In this document: positions 60,286 through 64,000 of the stretch, in pieces
Layout of the letters: every line of letters begins with the position of its first letter
Position numbering within the stretch: the stretch's first letter is position 1
From: an alpha proteobacterium AAP38
Lineage (GTDB): Bacteria; Pseudomonadota; Alphaproteobacteria; Azospirillales; Azospirillaceae
Direction of reading: 5' to 3'
DNA length: 64,000 nucleotides
Assembly (NCBI GenBank): GCA_001296005.1
Contig: LJHR01000009.1
Location: forward strand, 372,001 to 436,000
The notes under the pieces: model-generated
What the model saw: only the letters and a program-made list of their open reading frames with translations
The model's database searches: none
What the model was told of the DNA's origin: nothing
Program-made: the position numbers and the translations under genes

Positions 60286-60768
60286 TCAGTTCCGGATATG
60301 CAGCACGCAGATGAGCGTGAACAGACGCCGGGCCGTGTTCAGGTCCATTTCGGCCTTGCCGGCCAGCCGCTCCCGCAGCAGTTCCGATCCTTCATTGTGC
60401 AGGCCGCGACGCCCCATATCGATGGCTTCGATCTGGGACGGGGACGCCGTCTTGATGGCTTTGTAATAGCTGTCGCAGATCATGAAATAGTCGCGCACGA
60501 TGGTGCGGAACGGCGTCAGCGGCAGGGTCAGCCGGTTCAGCGGGTTGTCATCCGCCTTGCGGACATCAAAGATCAGCCGGTTGTCTTCCGCCGACAGGAA
60601 CAGGCGGAACGGCCCTTCGTCCGGTGTCTCCACCAGCGCGAAGCGGTTCTCATCCATCAGGTCGAACAGGGCGACGGCGCGTTCATGCTCCACCTCCATG
60701 TTGCGGCGGATGACATTCTTCTCCACCAGTTCCACATGGACGATGCGGTGGTGCGGCGCGTTCATCAT
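60286..60768 (-). CDS. UPF0262 family protein
   Basis: 160 residues. IVHVELVEKNVIRRNMEVEHERAVALFDLMDENRF and YFMICDSYYKAIKTASPSQIEAIDMGRRGLHNEG are conserved in UPF0262. An alphaproteobacterial protein of unknown function, almost always between hisD and the LMW phosphatase gene, as here. Confidence 0.92.
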   Translation of the reverse strand: MMNAPHHRIVHVELVEKNVIRRNMEVEHERAVALFDLMDENRFALVETPDEGPFRLFLSAEDNRLIFDVRKADDNPLNRLTLPLTPFRTIVRDYFMICDSYYKAIKTASPSQIEAIDMGRRGLHNEGSELLRERLAGKAEMDLNTARRLFTLICVLHIRN

Positions 60769-60840
60769 CCCTCCCCGGTGGTTGTCTTCATTGATTCTTA
60801 ACCTGCCTGCCCAGCCCCCCGCTTGGCAAGCCGGAACACA

Positions 60841-62130
60841 TCAGCCCAACCGGATCGCCACGGACAGGGCGTGCGCGCCCAGCCCTTCGGAATTGGCCAG
60901 CGACACCGCCGCCGGGCCGATCCTTGCCAAGCTTTCCGGGGTGCAGCCAACCAGGGTGGTGCGCTTCATGAAGTCCAGGACGTTCAGGCCGCTGGAAAAA
61001 CGGGCCGACCGGGCCGTGGGCAGCACATGGTTGGGGCCAGCCACGTAATCACCGATGGCTTCCGGCGTATGGCGGCCCAGGAAGATAGCGCCGGCATTGC
61101 GGATTTTCGCGGCCAGGGCGTCAGGATCGGCCACGGCCAGTTCCAGATGTTCGGGCGCCAGACGGTCCACCAGCGGCACCGTATCATCCAGGCTGTCCAC
61201 TAGGATGATGGCACCATGGTCACGCCAGGAGGTGCCGGCGATTTCCGCGCGGGGCAGGGTGGACAGATGCGCATCCACCGCCGCCGATACGGCATCTGCA
61301 AAGGCCGCGTCGTCGGTGATCAGGATGCTTTGCGCGCTGGTATCATGTTCGGCCTGCGACAGCAGGTCGGCGGCGATCCAGGCCGGGTCATTCTGACCAT
61401 CGGCAACCACCAGGATTTCCGACGGGCCGGCGATCATGTCGATGCCGACAGTACCGAAAACCTGGCGCTTGGCGGCGGCGACAAAGGCATTGCCGGGGCC
61501 GGTAATCTTGTCCACCTGCTTGATCGTAGCGGTACCGAAGGCCAGTGCGCCAACGGCCTGCGCCCCACCGATGCGGTAGATCTCCGTCACGCCGGCCAAC
61601 TGCGCGGCGGCCAGGACCAGCGGGTTGATCACACCATCGGGCGTGGGCACCACCATGGCGATGCGCGGCACACCCGCCACCTTGGCTGGGATGGCATTCA
61701 TCAGGACCGAGGAGGGGTAAGAGGCCAAACCGCCCGGCACATACAGACCCACGGCCCCTACCGGTGTCCAGCGGGCACCCAGCCGCACCCCGGCGGGATC
61801 GGTGAAGAAGGAAGACTCGATGGGCTGCGTGCGGTGGAACGCTTCAATCCGCGCAGCGGCCAGCTTCAGCGCGTCCAGCGTTTCGGCGTCGCACTGCGCC
61901 ACCGCCGCCGCGATCTCCTCACCCGTGAAGGCCATGGCCTCGGCGGTGATGTCCAGACGGTCCCAGCGTTTTGTATAGTCCAGCACGGCGGCATCGCCCC
62001 GCGCCTTCACATCGTTCAGGATGGCGGTGACAGCATTGTTCAGGTCTTCCTGAACCTCGCGCTTGGCACCCAGCAGGTCCTGAAAGCGGCTCTCGAAATC
62101 GGCGTCGCGGGTGGAGAATTTAACCGGCAT
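60841..62130 (-). CDS. hisD: Histidinol dehydrogenase
   Basis: 429 residues from the ATG at 62130 ([13 protein letters not shown]); an in-frame start at 62178 lies inside hisG. Last two steps of histidine synthesis, L-histidinol to L-histidine, NAD-dependent and zinc-containing. Motifs [64 protein letters not shown] and the catalytic EHLELAV. Overlaps the end of hisG by 11 bp. Confidence 0.96.
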   Translation of the reverse strand: MPVKFSTRDADFESRFQDLLGAKREVQEDLNNAVTAILNDVKARGDAAVLDYTKRWDRLDITAEAMAFTGEEIAAAVAQCDAETLDALKLAAARIEAFHRTQPIESSFFTDPAGVRLGARWTPVGAVGLYVPGGLASYPSSVLMNAIPAKVAGVPRIAMVVPTPDGVINPLVLAAAQLAGVTEIYRIGGAQAVGALAFGTATIKQVDKITGPGNAFVAAAKRQVFGTVGIDMIAGPSEILVVADGQNDPAWIAADLLSQAEHDTSAQSILITDDAAFADAVSAAVDAHLSTLPRAEIAGTSWRDHGAIILVDSLDDTVPLVDRLAPEHLELAVADPDALAAKIRNAGAIFLGRHTPEAIGDYVAGPNHVLPTARSARFSSGLNVLDFMKRTTLVGCTPESLARIGPAAVSLANSEGLGAHALSVAIRLG

Positions 62131-62794
62131 TGCCGATGGCCTCCTGAAAACGGTCGATCCAGCCCTGGATTTCGCCATGGCGCGTCTTGAAGGCGGCGCG
62201 GTTCACAACAAGGCGGGAGGAGATGTCGGCAATATGCTCAATCTCCGCCAGCCCATTGGCCTTCAAGGTGGTGCCGGTGGACACAAGGTCGACGATGCGT
62301 GAGCACAGGCCCAGATTAGGCGCCAGTTCCATGGCGCCGTTCAGCTTGATGCATTCGGCCTGCACGCCGCGCGCCGCAAAATGCCGGCGGGTGATTTCCG
62401 GATATTTGGTGGCCACTCGCACATGGGACCAGCGCGACGGATCGTCACTGTTGGACAGGTCCACCGGTTCGGCCACGGCGATCCGGCACTTGCCGATGCC
62501 CAGGTCCAGCGGCGTGTAAATCTCCGGATAGTCGAATTCCATCAGCACGTCGCTGCCGCAGACGCCCAGATGGGCGGCGCCAAAGGCCACGAAGGTGGCG
62601 ACATCGAAGCTGCGCACACGGATGATCTTCACATGCGAAAGATTCGTATCGAACTTCAGGGCGCGGGATTTCGGATTGTCGAAATCGGCTTCCGGCTCGA
62701 TGCCGACATGATGCAGCAACGGCCTCACCTCATCCAGAATCCGACCCTTGGGAAGGGCCAGTACCAGCAGGTCATTGGCGGCGGGCGACATCAT
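62120..62794 (-). CDS. hisG: ATP phosphoribosyltransferase, short form
   Basis: About 224 residues from the ATG at 62794; the adjacent ATG at 62791 and one at 62821 are alternatives. [18 protein letters not shown] opening, [34 protein letters not shown] and [22 protein letters not shown] (PRPP loop) are definite. Being short (no regulatory domain), it should need a HisZ partner, not in this window. First step of histidine synthesis. Confidence 0.95.
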   Translation of the reverse strand: MMSPAANDLLVLALPKGRILDEVRPLLHHVGIEPEADFDNPKSRALKFDTNLSHVKIIRVRSFDVATFVAFGAAHLGVCGSDVLMEFDYPEIYTPLDLGIGKCRIAVAEPVDLSNSDDPSRWSHVRVATKYPEITRRHFAARGVQAECIKLNGAMELAPNLGLCSRIVDLVSTGTTLKANGLAEIEHIADISSRLVVNRAAFKTRHGEIQGWIDRFQEAIGNAG

Positions 62795-62893
62795 GTCCTG
62801 GACGCTCCAGGTGGGTTGCATAGGGCTGCTTAAATGGCACGCCCGTGCCGACCCGTCCACCCGCCGCAGCGAAGGGCGGGGTTGCGTGAAACT

Positions 62894-63358
62894 TCAATCA
62901 AGCGGCAGGGACAGGCCGGACTTGACCGGCGACAGGGCGAAAATGGTGGAAAATTTCTGGATTAAGGCATTGTCCATCAGGATACGGCGCGTGAACGCGT
63001 CGTAATTCGCCATGTCGCGGGCGGTCACCACCGCCACGAAATCCGCGTCGCCCGCCGTGTACCAGCATTGCTGAACCTCCGGTGCTGACCGCAGCTGGCG
63101 CCCCATATCATCCACCACCGCCGACCCGCCGCGCGCCAGCGTGATGGAAACGATGGCCGTCAGGGGGCGGCCCACCCTGGCAGGCGACAGGACCAGGGAT
63201 TCTGCCTGGATTACACCATCGGCGCGAAGGCGTTTCAGCCGCCGCTGTACTGCCGTGGGGGACAGTCCCACCCGTTCCGCGACAGCGTCGGATTTCAGGC
63301 GCGCATCATCCTGCATCAGGGCCAGAATGGCGCGGTCGAAGGGGTCAAGCTCGCTCAT
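62894..63358 (-). CDS. Lrp/AsnC-family regulator
   Basis: 154 residues from the ATG at 63358. HTH DPFDRAILALMQDDARLKSDAVAERVGLSPTAVQRRLKRLRADGVI and AsnC ligand domain (VQQCWYTAGDADFVAVVTARDMANYDAFT). Similar in design to the Lrp gene at 42493. Divergent from the SMP-30 gene. Target unknown. Confidence 0.9.
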   Translation of the reverse strand: MSELDPFDRAILALMQDDARLKSDAVAERVGLSPTAVQRRLKRLRADGVIQAESLVLSPARVGRPLTAIVSITLARGGSAVVDDMGRQLRSAPEVQQCWYTAGDADFVAVVTARDMANYDAFTRRILMDNALIQKFSTIFALSPVKSGLSLPLD

Positions 63359-63493
63359 GGGTGCAGGATAACGGCGCTGCCACCGGGGGCCAAGGCCGCA
63401 ACGCGGCGGCAAGCGCCAGCAAAAAGCGGCAAGGCGGCGTTACTTATCATATAATATCCCGACCATCGTAGCTTCTGGCCCTTCGGAGACAGC

Positions 63494-64000
63494 ATGTCCG
63501 ACGCCGATTTCATCATCCATGACCCGGTCCGCGCCCGCGCCGTGATCCGCCGTTCCGCCAAGGTAGAGAAACTGTATGGCGATTGCCGCTGGGCCGAGGG
63601 GCCGGCCTATTTCCCGGCGCATCGCACCCTGATCTGGTCGGACATTCCCAATGAACGCATGCTGCGCTTTGACGAGGAGACGGGGGCGGTGGCGGAGTTC
63701 CGACGTCCGTCGGGCTTTTCCAACGGCAATACCGTGGACCGGCAGGGGCGTCTGGTTACCTGCGAACATGGCGGGCGGCGCGTGGTGCGCACCGAACATG
63801 ACGGCAGCATCACCGTGCTGGCCGACCGTTGGAATGGCAAGCGCCTGAACAGCCCCAATGATGTGGTGGTGAAATCCGACGGCTCCATCTGGTTCACCGA
63901 CCCGACCTATGGAATCGACAGCGATTATGAAGGGTACAAGGCGGTCAGCGAGATCGGGGCTAGCAATGTCTATCGCATCGACCCCGGCACGGGGGCCGTG
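63494..64000 (+). CDS. SMP-30/gluconolactonase family protein, N-terminal part (runs off right edge)
   Basis: 169 codons to the window edge without a stop. EGPAYF at the start of the propeller, GFSNGNTVDRQGRLVTCEHGGRRV, and the metal-site segments NSPNDVVVKSDGSIWFTDPTYG are typical of gluconolactonase-type SMP-30 lactonases (divalent metal; Glu, Asn, Asp ligands). Hydrolyses an aldonolactone in sugar catabolism; exact substrate unknown. No signal peptide is seen. Confidence 0.9.
   Translation, partial: MSDADFIIHDPVRARAVIRRSAKVEKLYGDCRWAEGPAYFPAHRTLIWSDIPNERMLRFDEETGAVAEFRRPSGFSNGNTVDRQGRLVTCEHGGRRVVRTEHDGSITVLADRWNGKRLNSPNDVVVKSDGSIWFTDPTYGIDSDYEGYKAVSEIGASNVYRIDPGTGAV

Noticed and set aside
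1..64000. PQQ biosynthesis genes (pqqABCDE)
   Set aside because: Searched for because of the quinoprotein; none of the proteins encoded here fits PqqA-E. They may lie outside the window.
1..64000. CRISPR arrays, transposase genes, prophage genes
   Set aside because: No regularly spaced direct repeats, transposases, integrases or phage structural genes were seen. The holin-like protein at 39262 is better read as a YqjE-type membrane protein.

Overview
The window is GC-rich, Gram-negative DNA. The gene order hisG-hisD-UPF0262-LMW phosphatase-infA-maf-rnaseG-yacG-tRNA-Phe at the right end, the dense overlapping genes and the protein families point to an alphaproteobacterium, most likely in or near Rhodospirillales/Azospirillaceae (Azospirillum, Niveispirillum or a relative; inferred, not tested).

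Region 1 (1-29029) is a quinoprotein alcohol-oxidation island. Its core is a PQQ alcohol dehydrogenase (9373-11118) whose active site reads Asp-Phe-Asp, the signature of lanthanide-dependent enzymes. Around it are cytochrome c-550 (PedF type), a MoxJ-type periplasmic protein, a pseudoazurin, an aldehyde dehydrogenase with its DUF779 partner, a YVTN propeller plus ABC ATPase/ABC-2 permease (PedB/PedC type), a PQQ-linked ABC binding protein, a second NMT1-type ABC importer run together with a TonB receptor, a porin, a NosR-like flavo/iron-sulfur membrane protein with its ApbE flavin transferase, and a second TonB receptor. Signalling genes are interspersed: an orphan NarL-type regulator, a soluble double-PAS chemoreceptor, a FIST protein with a hybrid kinase, and a NarX/NarL-type pair. 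A 14-bp box close to ACCAAAGTCCAATT stands upstream of nearly every transcription unit of the island on both strands, and is the best evidence that these scattered units form one regulon. No pqq biosynthesis gene is in the window.

Region 2 (29055-45400) is ordinary accessory chromosome: an NDH-2-like flavoprotein with an Rrf2 regulator, LysR/MFS pairs, an amidohydrolase, a nucleotide-sugar-type reductase, AraC, TetR, ArsR and Lrp regulators, small membrane proteins, a PLP-dependent lyase, a VOC protein and an EamA transporter. Several regulators sit next to clean dyad operators.

Region 3 (45411-57023) is a sulfide/persulfide-response and respiration block: a DUF2892 protein and a rhodanese diverge from a promoter carrying two BigR/SqrR-type TTCATATATATGAA operators. 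The rhodanese side continues through an RND efflux pair, an ArsR repressor with a BigR-like cysteine pair (66 residues apart), cydD, cydC, cydA, cydB and the 36-residue cydX, with short or negative spacing. It looks like one long operon joining sulfur detoxification, thiol export and a cytochrome bd oxidase.

Region 4 (57261-64000) is the conserved housekeeping cluster listed above, followed by an Lrp regulator and a truncated SMP-30/gluconolactonase gene. Two copies of a long imperfect palindrome (5001-5137, 12149-12301) and a different multi-hairpin element (45411-45516) are the dispersed repeats.
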